A DNA stretch of 64,000 bases from Cercophora sp. LCS_1 (GCA_036250225.1 JAPZLL010000059.1:107400-171399); one strand, 5' to 3'; positions 44,721 through 56,063 are shown, counted from the first letter of the stretch. Translations and numbers: made by a program. The notes: generated from the letters alone by a model not told the origin.

Positions 44721-45538
44721 GGCAGCCTCTGGGTGCAGAGGCCCTCGGCTCGACAGAGGTTGTGGCCTCTGTGCTGAAAACCTCTGCTGTATCCTTATAA
44801 ATTCATTCATAGTACCACGCTAAATTTTGAAGTACTTCCTATTATGTAATAGTGAAATCATCGAGAGAGCAATAAAGAATCGAGGACATCCCTTCCTCCG
44901 CCCCTTTCCGTACTTCGCCTCACTACATACAGTCAAACGTCTAGGCTGCATTGCATGCCAGCAGAATCCTATTTTGCGACTAACGTCACTGCTGACGTGG
45001 CTGTACCATATGCGGTATGGTTAGCATAAACCGAGGAACGTACCGGAATCTCCGGATGGCAGCTTTAGTCGAGGGCCCAAAACTGGGCCACACGGCTGTG
45101 TAGGCTAGCTCACCAATAGCTCACCCTAGCTCAGGAGCGGCTCAGGATTACACACGAACATGGGAATTGCTGAGGGCAACTTTAGGGCACGACAAAGAGC
45201 TGTTGACAATCAAGTCACAGAAAGGCAGGCAAGGGGAATCCCATGTCACAGATGACCTGGTCAAAAGGTATGATCGGGCATCGACGTTAAGAGACATATC
45301 CACCGACGCATTAACAAAGGGAACAAATATAATCAATACCGTTGTTTTTCAATGAGGGTCCCTATCTCCCTCAAGGGTTAGGCTCCAGCTCTTCTTCTGG
45401 GTGGAGCCAAAACAAGCCCCGAACCCAACAACACCCAATGCAAGCCCACCTTCCCCTGTCTTAACTTTTTTCTCCTTTCAACGCTAACGCGACCTCACCT
45501 CAACCACCGCGACGACGCAAACCACAAGACTAGCAACC
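44721..45538. other. Repeat-derived or gene-poor spacer
   Basis: TATAAAT near 44795 and short frames with no motif; a 62-codon frame ending at 45355 may be residual element sequence. The right end (45420-45538), CT- and AC-rich, looks like the leader of the MYND-type pseudogene. Confidence 0.4.
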
Positions 45539-46575
45539 ATGGCCCTCGTCAAGATAGACCGCCTAAACTTAGGCCTTCCTTACGAAAACTGCAACCGCCT
45601 AGACTGTCGCGCCCGCAGCAACCTCCTCAAATGCGGAGCTTGCAAAATCGCCCTCTACTGCGGCCAGGACCACCAACACCAGGACAGGCCCCGCCACAAG
45701 ACCCCATGCAAGATCCTCAAGGAGGCCCGCGAAGCGCTCGTCAAGCAACAGAACACCCTTGCCGAACAGCCCGACAGCCCGCTTGATGACCCCGAATGTA
45801 TCGGTCACTTCTGGAGCGTCCCCGGCACGCGCTCCTTCATGCAAACCCGGTTCGGCGTCACGCAAACCCTCCTTGCCGTCCGAACCGGTGAAGCCGTAGA
45901 CCCAGCCCTGGATCTAGCCCTTAAGATTCTACGTCTCTGCAGGGGCGACAACCAGGGCATTCAAACCTACGTGCCGGCCATGTACGTCGGGCTGGGGCGC
46001 GACCAGGAAGCCTACGATTTCATCAAGTGGTGGGCCGTCCCAAGCTAGGCCGGGGACTACGATTGGAGCGATAGTACGGCGCCGTATCCGAATCTGCACT
46101 TGGAGGATATCATGAGCGACGAGTACGAGAACTGGGATTTCGACTTTCAGCTCTCGTTCGCTGTCATCTTGACGCTCATCTTTGCCAAGGTGTTGCTGGA
46201 TGTGGGCCTGCTGCTCCAGATAGTCGGGTAGAACAGGGGCTGGGCGCTTGAGGACAAGATGCGGTTGTTGAAAGAGGCGGCGTGCAGTGATATACTGCTC
46301 AACAGGCCGGATTTGGTCGACGTGGATGATTACCTGCCGCTGCAGGAGAAGTTGGGCGAGATGGTGGGCAAGTCGTATGCCAAGGTGAAGGCTATCAACA
46401 AGTACTCTTGGCCGGCGATTTTGAGGCCTGAGAGGTATGCGGCCGCGCCGTTGGGAATCTATGGCAAGGGAACGGAGTCGCAGGCGGTTTTGGCGTTTAG
46501 GGAGTCGTGGTATGCTTTGCGGAGACGGAGCCTGCTACTGAGGCGATTCTGCATCTTGCGCAGAATGACCACTGA
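45539..46575 (+). pseudogene. MYND zinc-finger protein, broken by two stops and a frameshift
   Basis: An ATG in the context ACCATGG opens a frame with a zinc-binding motif CNRLDCRARSNLLKCGACKIALYCG...H..H...C typical of MYND fingers, followed by helical sequence (LALKILRLCRGDNQGIQTYVPAMY, LGRDQEAYDFIKWW). TAG stops interrupt the same frame at 46046-46048 and 46229-46231, yet conserved-looking protein continues after each (AGDYDWSD, then KSYAKVKAINKYSWPAILRPE). Near 46515 the coding signal shifts to another frame (EPATEAILHLAQNDH), ending at 46575. Both stops are TAG and could derive from CAG by C-to-T change, as RIP would cause at CpA. MYND proteins bind proline-rich partners; this copy is probably inactive. 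A sequencing error cannot explain two stops easily. Confidence 0.78.
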
Positions 46576-46814
46576 TGGACGGCCAGGGACCGAGGTTAGG
46601 ATACCTAGGTAGTTCTGCTTTTGCACTCTCTGCTTTTGCATCTCGAGTTTAGAATGAAGCATGCCCTTACCTGCAATACGGTCTTGCCTAAGTTGCTTGA
46701 CGCGCTTCGTCTAGCATGCTTGTGGTCTGGTGACGTCCAGTCATCGCAGTGCAGCTGTGGACGAGGAGAAGCAGTCGAGAAAACCCCGCACTGCTTCCTT
46801 TTTTCTTTTCCACG

Positions 46815-48068
46815 ATGGCGACATCTTCCAGACATCCGTCGACCAATATCCGACCGACCACCCGCAGCGCGATGGAGGACCTATCTCCTAGCATTAACCC
46901 GCCTCCAAATGAAGTCGCATGGCAGACAGCTTGGTGGGCTCTCGTCCCTCTCGCTGTCGCCGCCATGACACAGCCATGTGGTCGCGTTCTCGGGTCCAGC
47001 GATAAGAACTTCCGATTCTACGCAAGAGCATCTCCCATCATTTGCGGATTAGATTTCTTCTTCTTTCTCATGTCTCTCCTGCTAGGATTGCGACTCAGTC
47101 TACGGGCTTCTCTCAAGAATGTGCAACACACTCTTACTCGACGCTTCGCCGGTTCAATAGCTGATGACGATAGCAACAGAGCCGAGAACAGTCGGTTTCT
47201 TCGTCTCACACTATTGATCCTCTCCGGAATTCCTTGTCAAACCATCAAGCTCTTCGCCGTGCAAGGCGTTCCATTGACGAAAACCTGGGCATTAACCTTC
47301 TTCGTGTCCATCGTCCCCGGCGAGATAACGAGCATAACTGTCAAAGTCTTTCGATTTGGCCCGGCCGACGTCCCTCCAGATTCGGGATGGAAAAAATATC
47401 TCGAAACCAAATTCCACATTTTCGAATCTTGGTTCGGTTCTTTCGGGAATCCTGGCGAGGAAATAATCACAGGACTCTCGATAATCTTACATGCCTCCCC
47501 GATCTTTATCTCGCTGTATTACATCTTGTATGTTCCTTTTTGGAGCCTCGCGGCCCTGATTTCTTCCCATCTTGGCGAGGTCGCGGCAACATTCACTGTA
47601 GGATTGCTCACTTTGTTGCTGTGGGTGCTTGGTAGCTTTTTGAAAGGGGATTTCCGTCATACCGGCGTCGGGTCTACGTTATCTAGCTTCGCAACCCTTT
47701 TTCCTCTGATTTTTCTACAAGAGGAATTTCGGATCTCCTCCAATGCTAGGAACTTCGCATTTCGAACTCTTGGGCACTCAGATACGACGGATAGGGCCCC
47801 TTCGGTCAAGTCATTCGGGGGCATTCTCGTTCTGACGATTATCTTTCGATGGGTCTTGTTCTTAGCCATATTTTTCCTTTACGCCATTTTACCAGCGCTG
47901 ATGCTCCGTTTTCGACTCTTCGCGAAGGTAATGAGACTTACGACCCGGAATGAAGCGAGAGCTGCGGCTGTGTTTTTCTCAACCGTGACGATCAGTCTTT
48001 TGTTTTATGCTTTCTCTTTCGATGGGACAGGAACTATCAATCCACCATGGAGTGGTATATTCGGCTAG
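46815..48068 (+). CDS. Hypothetical multi-pass membrane protein
   Basis: 417 residues, intronless, from the ATG of MATSSRHPSTNIRPTTRS. At least seven hydrophobic segments are visible, among them AWWALVPLAVAAMTQP, IICGLDFFFFLMSLLLGL, LTLLILSGIPCQTIKL, IFISLYYILYVPFWSLAALI, TFTVGLLTLLLWVLGSF, LVLTIIFRWVLFLAIFFLYAI and VFFSTVTISLLFYAF. No family recognised; it resembles orphan polytopic proteins of Pezizomycotina. The pseudogene lies only 240 bp upstream. Confidence 0.72.
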   Translation: MATSSRHPSTNIRPTTRSAMEDLSPSINPPPNEVAWQTAWWALVPLAVAAMTQPCGRVLGSSDKNFRFYARASPIICGLDFFFFLMSLLLGLRLSLRASLKNVQHTLTRRFAGSIADDDSNRAENSRFLRLTLLILSGIPCQTIKLFAVQGVPLTKTWALTFFVSIVPGEITSITVKVFRFGPADVPPDSGWKKYLETKFHIFESWFGSFGNPGEEIITGLSIILHASPIFISLYYILYVPFWSLAALISSHLGEVAATFTVGLLTLLLWVLGSFLKGDFRHTGVGSTLSSFATLFPLIFLQEEFRISSNARNFAFRTLGHSDTTDRAPSVKSFGGILVLTIIFRWVLFLAIFFLYAILPALMLRFRLFAKVMRLTTRNEARAAAVFFSTVTISLLFYAFSFDGTGTINPPWSGIFG

Positions 48069-49509
48069 ACAGGAAATCTTTTGTTTCTGTTCGTGCAAAC
48101 CTAAGTTGATCTCTTGAAAGAGCTCTCGCGGCATGTTTTGCATTGCTGCATTCCTCGCCAGCTTTTTCTGTTCTCGTGAATTCGACGCCAAGCCCGGCGC
48201 CTTGGGGTAGGGACAACGGGACATCGCTTCGAAATTGCAATATCTGTCCCGGGAGCAGCCGACGAGGCGAGCCCGCATTAGTGGCCGGTGAGGCTCTGCG
48301 AATACAAGGAAGCGAAAAGCCGCCGACAATATCCTCGCTTTTTGGATTCTCAGCCGATGATCGCCTGCAGGGAGACTGAAGGTTTGCTCAAACTGCGCCG
48401 AACGACAAGCCTGGATCCTTGTCTCGACCCCGGCCAGGGCACGGGACGGCATTCGCCGATTGTGGGTCGGATGACACGTGACTTTGACAAGCTGGGAAAG
48501 CCTGACGGAGACACCGCAAAGAACGCGACGACGGTTCCTGCCAGCCAGCTTGCCCATGAACAATTTGTGATGCGGAAACTTCAAACGGCAAGAATGATCA
48601 TCGCTTTGCACTAGCAGATGCAAGTCCAAGGAGATTGTGCCCCTTGGAATCGCCGCTAGACACACACGATGCCCAATTCGACCCGATTGATGAACTAACG
48701 AAGAATCGAGATTTCAGGGGCCCCGGACTCACCAATCCCCAACTTTGGACAACGCTTGGATGCCAACCCGATCCTGCGCACTGCCCCGGCTTTCGTTCGC
48801 ATTTGCTCCCGCATTGTCTTTGGTGGAGTCATTCCCTTCTTCGACGTCTTGCGCATTGTCGTCGTCAGATGAGGCCTATTTTCGGGCAATGACCTCTTTT
48901 CGGCAACGGGAGCTAGAATGCTGTCTCCGATTCTCATCGGGTCGACGTCGTAGCGAACAGGCCCAGTGTCGCATTGACTCATTCAGCCTGAAGCAAACAC
49001 GTGGAGAGGCGCCAATTCCCCAGTTTTTGCTCGGGATTGAGGGTGCATGACGATGCCCGATGGCCATTTTACCCGACATTCGTTTGTCGCGTCCCTGGAA
49101 CGTCGCCGTTGCGAGCCCCGGGTTCCCGGTTCGCCGCGCCCGGACAAAGTCTTGGCCTTCTGGTTTGCGAACCCCCGGAGTCGCCTCCATGGAAAACCTG
49201 GTTGTTCCAACGCTACGCCCGCCCACCGTTGGTGCCATGGTCGAGCCCGTTGACGCGCCAGTGGAGCGCTTCCCACTGCACCCCCGTTTGACGTTGTAAT
49301 GAACGGATCGAAGGCTTCGAAGTCCCGGCAAGCCAGGCCTGACCAGGCAGCGCCTCCACATCAGCGCACGGAGTGGTCCAGAACACGGGGTTGCTGGTTA
49401 CGACGTATAAGAGCAAAGCGTCGCCCTGCTATTGTCATGTGCTCCTCACCGCAGGTATCCTCGGGTCGCCATCCTCGTCAGGGTTCTCACCACTCCAACT
49501 CGGGTCATC
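48069..49509. promoter_or_regulatory. 1.4-kb intergenic region with the xylanase promoter
   Basis: No gene recognised; long open frames on both strands are motif-free. A TATAAG box at 49407-49412 lies 103 bp before the xylanase ATG. Confidence 0.5.
49407..49412 (+). promoter_or_regulatory. TATA box of the xylanase gene
   Basis: TATAAG in ACGTATAAGAGC, about 100 bp upstream of the ATG at 49510. Confidence 0.5.
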
Positions 49510-50827
49510 ATGCACACCAAGGCACTTCTGGCAGCGCTTCTTGCGCCTGCGGCTGTCTCTGCGCAGCTGCACGACCTTGCCGTCAAGGCTGGTCTGCTGT
49601 ACTTCGGTACTGCCGTCCGCGAGGGCGCCACCAGCAACGACCAGGCGTACATGGCCATCATCAACAACAAGAGCGAGTTCGGTTCGGTTGTTCCCGAGAA
49701 CGGCCAGAAGTGGGAGTCGACCGAGCCCCAACGCGGCGTCTTCACCTACACCCAGGGCGACATCACGGCCAACATTGCCAAGAGGAATGGCCAGTCGATG
49801 CGCTGCCACACCCTGGTATGCTTCCTGTCTCAATCTAACGACCGTCAGCTAACATGATCTCAAGGTCTGGCACAGCCAGCTTCCCAGCTGGGTGTCCTCC
49901 GGGTCGTGGACCCGAGCTACCCTGACCCAGGTCATCGAGACCCATGTCAACAACGTCATGGGCCACTATATCGGGCAGTGCTACGCCTGGGACGTGCTGA
50001 ACGAGGCCGTTAACGACAACGGCGAGTGGCGGGACAGCGTCTTCCTCCGCACCTTTGGCACCGACTACTTTGCCATCGCCTTTAACGCCGCCAAGAAGGC
50101 CGACCCCGTCACCAAGCTCTACTACAACGACTACAACCTTGAGTACAATGGCGCCAAGACCAACCGTGCGGTTGAGCTTGTCGAGATCATCCAGGCTGCT
50201 GGTGCCCCCATCGACGGTGTCGGCTTCCAGGGCCACCTGATCGTCGGCAGCACGCCCTCGCGCGCCAACCTAGCCACCGCCCTCCGCCGCTTCACCAACC
50301 TCGGGGTTGACGTCGCCTACACTGAGCTCGATATCCGCCACTCCAGCATGCCTCCTTCGTCCGCTGCCCTCGTCACTCAGGGCAACGACTTCGCCAACGT
50401 CGTCGGCTCGTGCCTCGACGTTCCCCGCTGCGTTGGTGTCACGGTCTGGTCGTACACCGACAAGTACAGCTGGGTTCCCGAGACGTTCAGCGGCTCCGGT
50501 GCTGCCCTCCTCTACGACAACAACTTGAACAAGAAGGCTGCGTGGACCTCCGTCTCGTCGGTCCTTGCCGCCGCCGCCACCGGCAGCCCCGCCACGACTC
50601 TTACCACCTCGACCCGCCCCGCGACCACCTCGGCCATCACCACTCAGGCGCCGACCACCACCTCCACCTCGACCACGGCTGCTGCCCCGACGACCAGCGT
50701 TGTGGCACCTGGCCCCGAGCAAACCCGCTGGGGCCAGTGCGGTGGCAACGGTTGGACCGGCCCCACCCGCTGCCAGAGCCCGTGGACCTGCCAGGTCCTC
50801 AACCCCTGGTACCACCAGTGCCTCTAA
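49510..50827 (+). CDS. GH10 endo-1,4-beta-xylanase with C-terminal CBM1
   Basis: Exons 49510-49815 and 49865-50827 give 422 residues; the 49-bp intron runs GTATGC...CAGCTAACATG...CAAG and joins RCHTL to [27 protein letters not shown] is the signal peptide. GH10 signatures are [27 protein letters not shown], the acid/base Glu149 in [10 protein letters not shown] and the nucleophile Glu256 in YTELDIR, then [15 protein letters not shown] Thr/Ser/Ala-rich linker (about residues 325-380) leads to a fungal cellulose-binding module, [16 protein letters not shown]...[12 protein letters not shown]. The enzyme hydrolyses xylan in plant cell walls outside the cell. It is a complete and typical member. 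Confidence 0.97.
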
Positions 50828-51627
50828 ACAGCAGACAATGACGAAAACCTGCCATCGCTGTGCTGGCGAAACGAAATTCCCTGTACATAATTGAGCATAG
50901 CTCCACATGCATAGCTTCATTTACATGTTCATATCTATTCCAGTTCCTTGTCTTCGTGCGATGTCGTGCGTCCGCACAAGCCCCTCCCTCTTCAGCATCA
51001 CCTTGACCTTTCACATGCGTCTGCACGATTCCCAATGGTAAGGTGATGTATGGCTTGCAAAAGGCGGGGAATCCGTCAACTGACAGGCCAACCACCTTCC
51101 CGGGTGGTCAGACCCTGTTCACCGCTGGTTTCGAAAGCTGTCATTCGCGGGAGATGCATGTCCAAGACCAATGGCTCGAAGCAGGTGGCGTTTAGCGTTT
51201 GGATTTCAGCCGACGTGGATCGCGCACGCCGCAAGCTTATCATCTAGCGCCAGCGATCGATCCGATGCTAGCGTCGGGAGACATTACCCTCCCTGCCACT
51301 TTGACCACGCGACTAGTTTCCTCTTGAATGCAGAGACAGCGTGAAAAGCGCAGTTGGGTAGGTTGGGTAGAAATATCACGACATGCCAACCTCACCCCGC
51401 CCCGCCTCCGACGATGGCAAACTCCTTGAAAGCGAACCTGGCGTCTGTGGTGGCAGGTCCCACAACCACCGTTATTATCGCAAACTTTATCGGGGTGCTG
51501 ACACCGCGACGAGAGAGGGCAGGAACCCAGATTTAACGACAGGTGATCTTCCAGTCTTGATCACACACACACACACACACACACTCTTGGCGAACACACC
51601 TCGATTATCTACCAAATTGATCTCGGC
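50828..51627. other. Intergenic region with CA microsatellite
   Basis: No gene seen. A (CA)n tract lies at 51562-51584, shortly before the start of the next gene. Confidence 0.5.
51562..51584. repeat. CA dinucleotide microsatellite
   Basis: Eleven CA units in the leader of the hypothetical membrane protein gene. Confidence 0.9.
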
Positions 51628-52278
51628 ATGTCAACACCAACCATTTCCGACTTTTCTGTCTCTCTCCCTTTCCTATCCCTCCTTTTCGTCATTGGTATCG
51701 CCTCAGCCACCTTCTTCTGCCTTGCCAGCCCCGCGCTCTCAAAACCCTTCAAACGATACACCTCCCTCCTCTTTCTTGTCTCTAGCTCCTTCGACCTACC
51801 CTTCCTCACCCACCGGCACACTAAACGACCGAAGGCTCCGCAACCCGCACAGAAACACACGCTCCTCGAAGGCTTGGGAGCGATCTCCCACGTCCTGTGC
51901 GTCGTCATCGCGTCGAATCTCTACACCGAAACGCGGCTGTTCATTACGCTGCGACGACAGCTGCTGGAGTACCCGAGGAAGAAGATGATTGTGCCGTCGG
52001 GAAGGGAGCGGCCAGCACCCAGTGCCGCGGTGGACAATGCGAGTGTGAGGCGTGAAGTGTTGGTGGTCAAGATCCCGAAACGGTCTTCGTCGCTTGGACT
52101 TTTGAGGGCAGGGCGTGCAGGGCCCACGGGTGTCTCGGGGGGTCTCGGAGGGAGCGTGAGGGTTGCCGTGCCTGCGCGGAGGAGGGGTGTGGCGGAGGGG
52201 AGGGTGTTTAGGCAGGCGGGATTTGATCTGGATTCGAGGTTGGCGGCGAGGGAGGCGTGGAGGACGCAGACTTTTTGA
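51628..52278 (+). CDS. Hypothetical protein with membrane segments
   Basis: 216 residues from the ATG of MSTPTISDFSVSLPFLSLLF. The first half has hydrophobic segments (SLPFLSLLFVIGIASATFFCLA, TSLLFLVSSSFDLPF, GLGAISHVLCVVIAS); the second half is basic and Gly/Arg-rich, ending AAREAWRTQTF. No family recognised. Codon use at the third position is GC-rich like that of neighbouring real genes, which supports coding, but the first half comes from a CT-rich region and could be fortuitous. Confidence 0.45.
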   Translation: MSTPTISDFSVSLPFLSLLFVIGIASATFFCLASPALSKPFKRYTSLLFLVSSSFDLPFLTHRHTKRPKAPQPAQKHTLLEGLGAISHVLCVVIASNLYTETRLFITLRRQLLEYPRKKMIVPSGRERPAPSAAVDNASVRREVLVVKIPKRSSSLGLLRAGRAGPTGVSGGLGGSVRVAVPARRRGVAEGRVFRQAGFDLDSRLAAREAWRTQTF

Positions 52279-52797
52279 TGGGGAGGATCGGTGTGAGTGA
52301 GGCGCAATATTAGGATGGGACCGGGTGGGTGGTTATGTGATTGGTGGTACGAGTGATGATTGATGAGTGACGAAAACGGGATGGGTTGGGTCGGAGGTGT
52401 TATGAGGATGGGACCTGGTTAAAACGTTTTGCTTTTCGGGCTTTTACGTTGCATGTATTTTTTTTTTTTTTTTTGATATGCAGTTATGATTGACGAGTTG
52501 GTTTCCCAGGACTCTTGGGTATCGGAATTTCCCGCTCCTCCTCCTCCGAGACTGACGAATCATCAGTTTCTGAACTAGCTTGTTTTGATTGGATTGGTTG
52601 ATGCTCAGCCGCATCCCAAGCGCCGTCGCGTCAGATCAAGTACAAAAGGAGGTGCGGGATAATGTTTGTGCGAACCGTGACCGTGTTGGTATCAGGCTCC
52701 GAGAGCCTAACCATAAACAAGTTTCTTCCACATAACAACTTGAGACTCTCTATCCACATCAACCCTGGTTCAGATTCTTGCTTTCATTTGGAGATAA
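52279..52797. other. Intergenic region with poly-T tract
   Basis: A T-run lies near 52458-52474. No gene seen. Confidence 0.5.
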
Positions 52798-54160
52798 ATG
52801 GACACGCTCATCACGGGGCTCGCCTTAGCGTCGATGCCAAACCTGGCCTTCGCGCAGACCGACGCGACAACAAACGCCGCCGCACCAGTCGAGATGATCG
52901 GCTGGGTTCCACCGCGAAACCAAAGGGATTCGGCAGAGATAATCTGGAGCTGTTTGTCCATATTTCTGCTTTGTTCCTGGCGATGTGTCCATCTCAACCT
53001 CCCAACCGCTGAGGAGAGTCTCGGAGAGTGGCACAACTTTCATCTGGGAAGCGTCGAGATCCCCTACTTCCCGAAGAGACCAACGCTACGGAAATGGGGG
53101 AGGAAACTTCTTTGGATGGTCATCATTTGTTTGGCCCCTGAACTTGGTGTCGCTATCGCTGTTAGGGACTGGCGCGAAGCTCGACTTACACTTCGGAAGG
53201 TCAACAGCAAAAAACACGCTGGCGAACCCACATTAACCATGGCCCATGCCTTTTTCGCAAATATGGGCGGCTTTACGCTGCGAAGGCTCCCGCTCGAGAT
53301 GAACGATAGGGGCGAGCCACATGTGGGCACGCCTACAGCTGAGTTGGTCTGCAAGTTGGGTAAGCCCATGTCCCGTCCGTTGATGAGTACCTACCTTAGG
53401 TAGTGAGGATTCCTGACCAAACCTAGAGGACCTTCGAGATCCTGGCATTTTCGAGGTACCGAGCGAGCAGGATATCATGGACAAGAGCCACTCGGACATC
53501 ATCACCAAACTGTTGGCCGTCATCCAATCGACATGGCTCGTGGTCCAGAGTATCGCGCGGTACAACCGTGGACTGGCAATATCGGAACTCGAGTTGATAA
53601 CCATGGCATTTGTTATTTGCGCATTTGTCATGTATTGTTTCTGGTGGAACAAACCTTTCAATGTCGAGCGCCGGATTCTGGTCTTTACAACATCACAACC
53701 TCCTCAAGAAGCTGAAAGAGTGGTGACCAGTCAACCCACTAACCGAGTCAGCGAGGTCGAAGAGGACTTCTTGCTCGACGTCATCTTGTTCGGTTCATTT
53801 TTCGATCCTGAGTTGATGTACATGGTAGTGGTCTACGTCACTGGTGCATTATTTGGTGCAATCCATCTTATTGCCTGGAATTGGAATTTTCCATCCACCC
53901 TTGTCCAACTCTTGTGGAGGATATCCGCCACCATGACCCTGGGCACCTATTTCCTTCCCTTGATCATGATGACATTTTTCATCATTGTGGAGTTTTTTTG
54001 TAGCGTCAGAGGAGCGTTTTATCCTATTGTCCTGTCGCTCCTCATCTATTGCGTTTCTCGCCTTGCTATTCTGATCCTTACCTTTTATTGTTTTGTATCC
54101 ATGCCTTCCACTGTATACGACGGAATATCTTGGACTGGATATATACCTCATTTCGGGTAG
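52798..54160 (+). CDS. Multi-pass membrane protein of an unnamed fungal family
   Basis: Exons 52798-53359 and 53427-54160 give 431 residues; the 67-bp intron (GTAAGC...CCTGACC...CCTAG) joins VCKL to EDLRDPG. A signal peptide (MDTLITGLALASMPNLAFA) is followed by RDSAEIIWSCLSIFLLCSW and VHLNLP, a pattern I know from a large, uncharacterised family of fungal membrane proteins. Further marks are WGRKLLWMVIICLAPELGVAIA, MAHAFFANMGGFTLR, IQSTWLVVQSIARYNRGLAISELELITMAF and WWNKP. Four to five helices follow in the C-terminal half, ending DGISWTGYIPHFG. Function unknown. Confidence 0.82.
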
Positions 54161-54169
54161 CTGGCGGTA

Positions 54170-54441
54170 GCGGGATCCTGGGTTCCAGCGCGAAAAGGGC
54201 CAAGTGGCTCAAGACGACCTGCAACGACTGGCAAGCTAAGTCCGGCGCTGGGCTTGATACGCAGCTGTTCCGTCTTGACGCTTTAGGTGAGCAGGCCGGC
54301 AGAGTCAAAAGGTTCAACTACTGGAGGGACCGGCTTGTGCTGTTGAAGCAGAGACATGACGACGGTGCGCCTCCAAAGTCGGGGAGTGTGCTGGCGACGA
54401 CGTTGCTTACGGCTCCGGTGCAGTCTGCTTGGGGACATTGA
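54170..54441 (+). pseudogene. Fragment resembling the C-terminal region of large fungal proteins
   Basis: An open piece directly after the membrane protein stop, in another frame, reads KWLKTTCNDWQAKSGAGLD, LFRLDALGEQAGRVKRFNYW and RDRLVLLKQRHDD. The pattern LF-LD-L....RF-YWRDRLV-LKQ-.D resembles the segment that precedes the C-terminal membrane helices of many uncharacterised fungal proteins. There is no start codon or upstream exon. A splice from the preceding gene (skipping its stop) is conceivable. Confidence 0.35.
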
Positions 54442-54684
54442 GGAGTCGGCACGGGCATGAATCATTGAACTCTTGGCCATTTCAAACAGGCTGCCTCCTT
54501 GGGGTTGCTTGTCGGTCATTGTTCCAGTTTCCCTTTTAGCTTGGATACCTTACTGTTGGTTATTGGTTTTTTTTTAGTAGGCAGTAATGGTGAAGGTCAG
54601 AAGAGAAAGGAGTTGGGGTGATGTTACATCCACATACCAGGCCTACATGTTTGACATGGCAGATTAGCCCCTTCGATTACTGCT

Positions 54685-55310
54685 CTAGAAAACAATAAAT
54701 GTTGTCTTGGATACTGGTATTCTCTCCGCCAGCTCCTCGTACTTATTAACTAAACACTCTCCAACAATCTTAACCACAACGGCTGCCTCTCGCGGCCCAA
54801 AAGATGAGGGCCAAACATGCTGATACCTCTCTCTCGCCTGAAAATAGTGTCCTCTCGCTCTCGCCTGAAAATAGTGTTCTCTCGCCTCCCGAGCACCTTC
54901 CTCCTCCACCTCCTCCTCGCCCGAATCAGAATCCCGCCGGACGCGGTGCCTCACAAGAAACGGAAGCCTTGAACCGTCGAATAATACAACCATATCACGG
55001 GCGCGTGCCTGCCGGGGAAGCAATCGTAGCTTTATCATCTCATGATCACGCGCCACCCTGGGAAGGCGTCCTAAATCTCCTCGGTTACTCCCCTCTTCGG
55101 GCATAGTAATGGCCCGTTGCCGAGCCTCCTCCCGTCAACGACGGACTCAGCGTCCCGGACGACCGCATCCGACTGGCTATTGTCGTCCGTCCAGCTGACT
55201 GTCTTCCTCGCCCTCCCAAACAAGTGACTCTCAATCGATCCCAGAGTAGGCGGATACGTCTTGTCGAGTTTTGGGGCCTCCTCGGTCGAGGGCTGGCCCC
55301 GAATCAAGTG
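54685..55310 (-). pseudogene. Broken HET-type protein C-terminus with tandem repeat
   Basis: The minus strand holds ARDMVVLFDGSRLPFLVRH and VVKIVGECLVNKYEELAE, which fit the C-terminal ending of many HET proteins (a volatile FxGxxxPFxLR segment followed by a conserved VGECYVxG-like segment). Upstream in another frame is VVDGRRLGNGPLLCPKRG, similar to the piece that normally precedes it, so a frameshift separates them. The HET core itself is missing. A 27-bp unit is duplicated inside (54831-54857 and 54858-54884), giving EHYFQARARG and HYFQARE. Confidence 0.42.
54831..54884. repeat. 27-bp tandem duplication
   Basis: Two adjacent 27-bp units starting CTCTCGCCTGAAAATAGTG, differing at a single position (C/T). 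Confidence 0.88.
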
Positions 55311-55756
55311 AGAGTCCTAGAGGTCCGTGACGGCCTGGAAGCACCGCTTCGGGCCCTTGGCGAGTCTGTTTCACCACCCTAAAATCGACGACCACCCATG
55401 CTCATAGTCACGTGGCTCTTCGTCACGTTTGATCAGTCCAGATCAGCCCTGGCTCAGCTTCGGCTAATATCTGCCCATTGAACAACCAGCCTTCCGAGAA
55501 GGTGCAGTTTTAGCCGAAAGGCCCAAAAATGGTCCCGTGCGAGCAAAGGGCCAGAATTGGGACATTCGCACCCGCAATAGCCACCACCCAGAACTTTATG
55601 GACAATCGTCCAGCCTTCCGCTTGGGAATGCTTATATCTATTACTAGTCGTTGATACTGGGGATATTCAGGAGATGCCTTCGCTAGTAGCCATCGTTAGG
55701 TGATAAAGGGTATTTCGTACACTAAGACCCTTTAGTGCTCGTTAAATGACTGTATT
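55311..55756. other. Gene-free spacer before an LTR
   Basis: No gene seen. The phrase CGAAAGGCCCAAAAATGG...AGGGCCAGAATTGG recalls similar repeat-derived text near 45070 and 63930. Confidence 0.4.
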
Positions 55757-56063
55757 TGTCAGAAACACGAGCACTGCTACTTGTGGGTTGCAAAAGCGAT
55801 TGTATTGCTTGTGTGTGTCCATCTCTGTGTCTGTGGCCCTCTGGCATGGCCAGAGAGCCTGCCAGAAGTACTGCACACTGGATTCGGTGGAATTGATGGG
55901 GTTGGAATTGCTTGATTGTATTTCCTCCGTGGTTTTGGCTTCCAGCCAGAACCCTCTTCTTATATGGACCTTTCTGTAGGATTCAGACTTTGTCACTGCG
56001 GTGGCTAAGGCTCACTGGCGTTCTGGCAGTGCCCAGGGCCCCTGAACCCCCTTCTTTCTGACA
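55757..56063 (-). mobile_element. LTR, probably compound or nested
   Basis: On the minus strand it starts TGTCAGAAAGAAGGGGG at 56063 and ends GTGTTTCTGACA at 55757, with the same termini as the solo LTR at 5.4 kb. The GGGTTCAGGGGCCCTGGGCACTG block at its start is shared with the LTR at 58.18 kb. The conserved CAATACAATC block and the nearby inverted repeat occur twice inside, suggesting that two LTR copies are joined or nested. No target-site duplication is evident (GTATT versus GAAAA). Confidence 0.72.

Noticed and set aside
47979..48665. A 228-codon frame on the minus strand
   Set aside because: It overlaps the 3' end of the membrane protein gene, lacks recognisable domains and ends inside a real gene; probably fortuitous.
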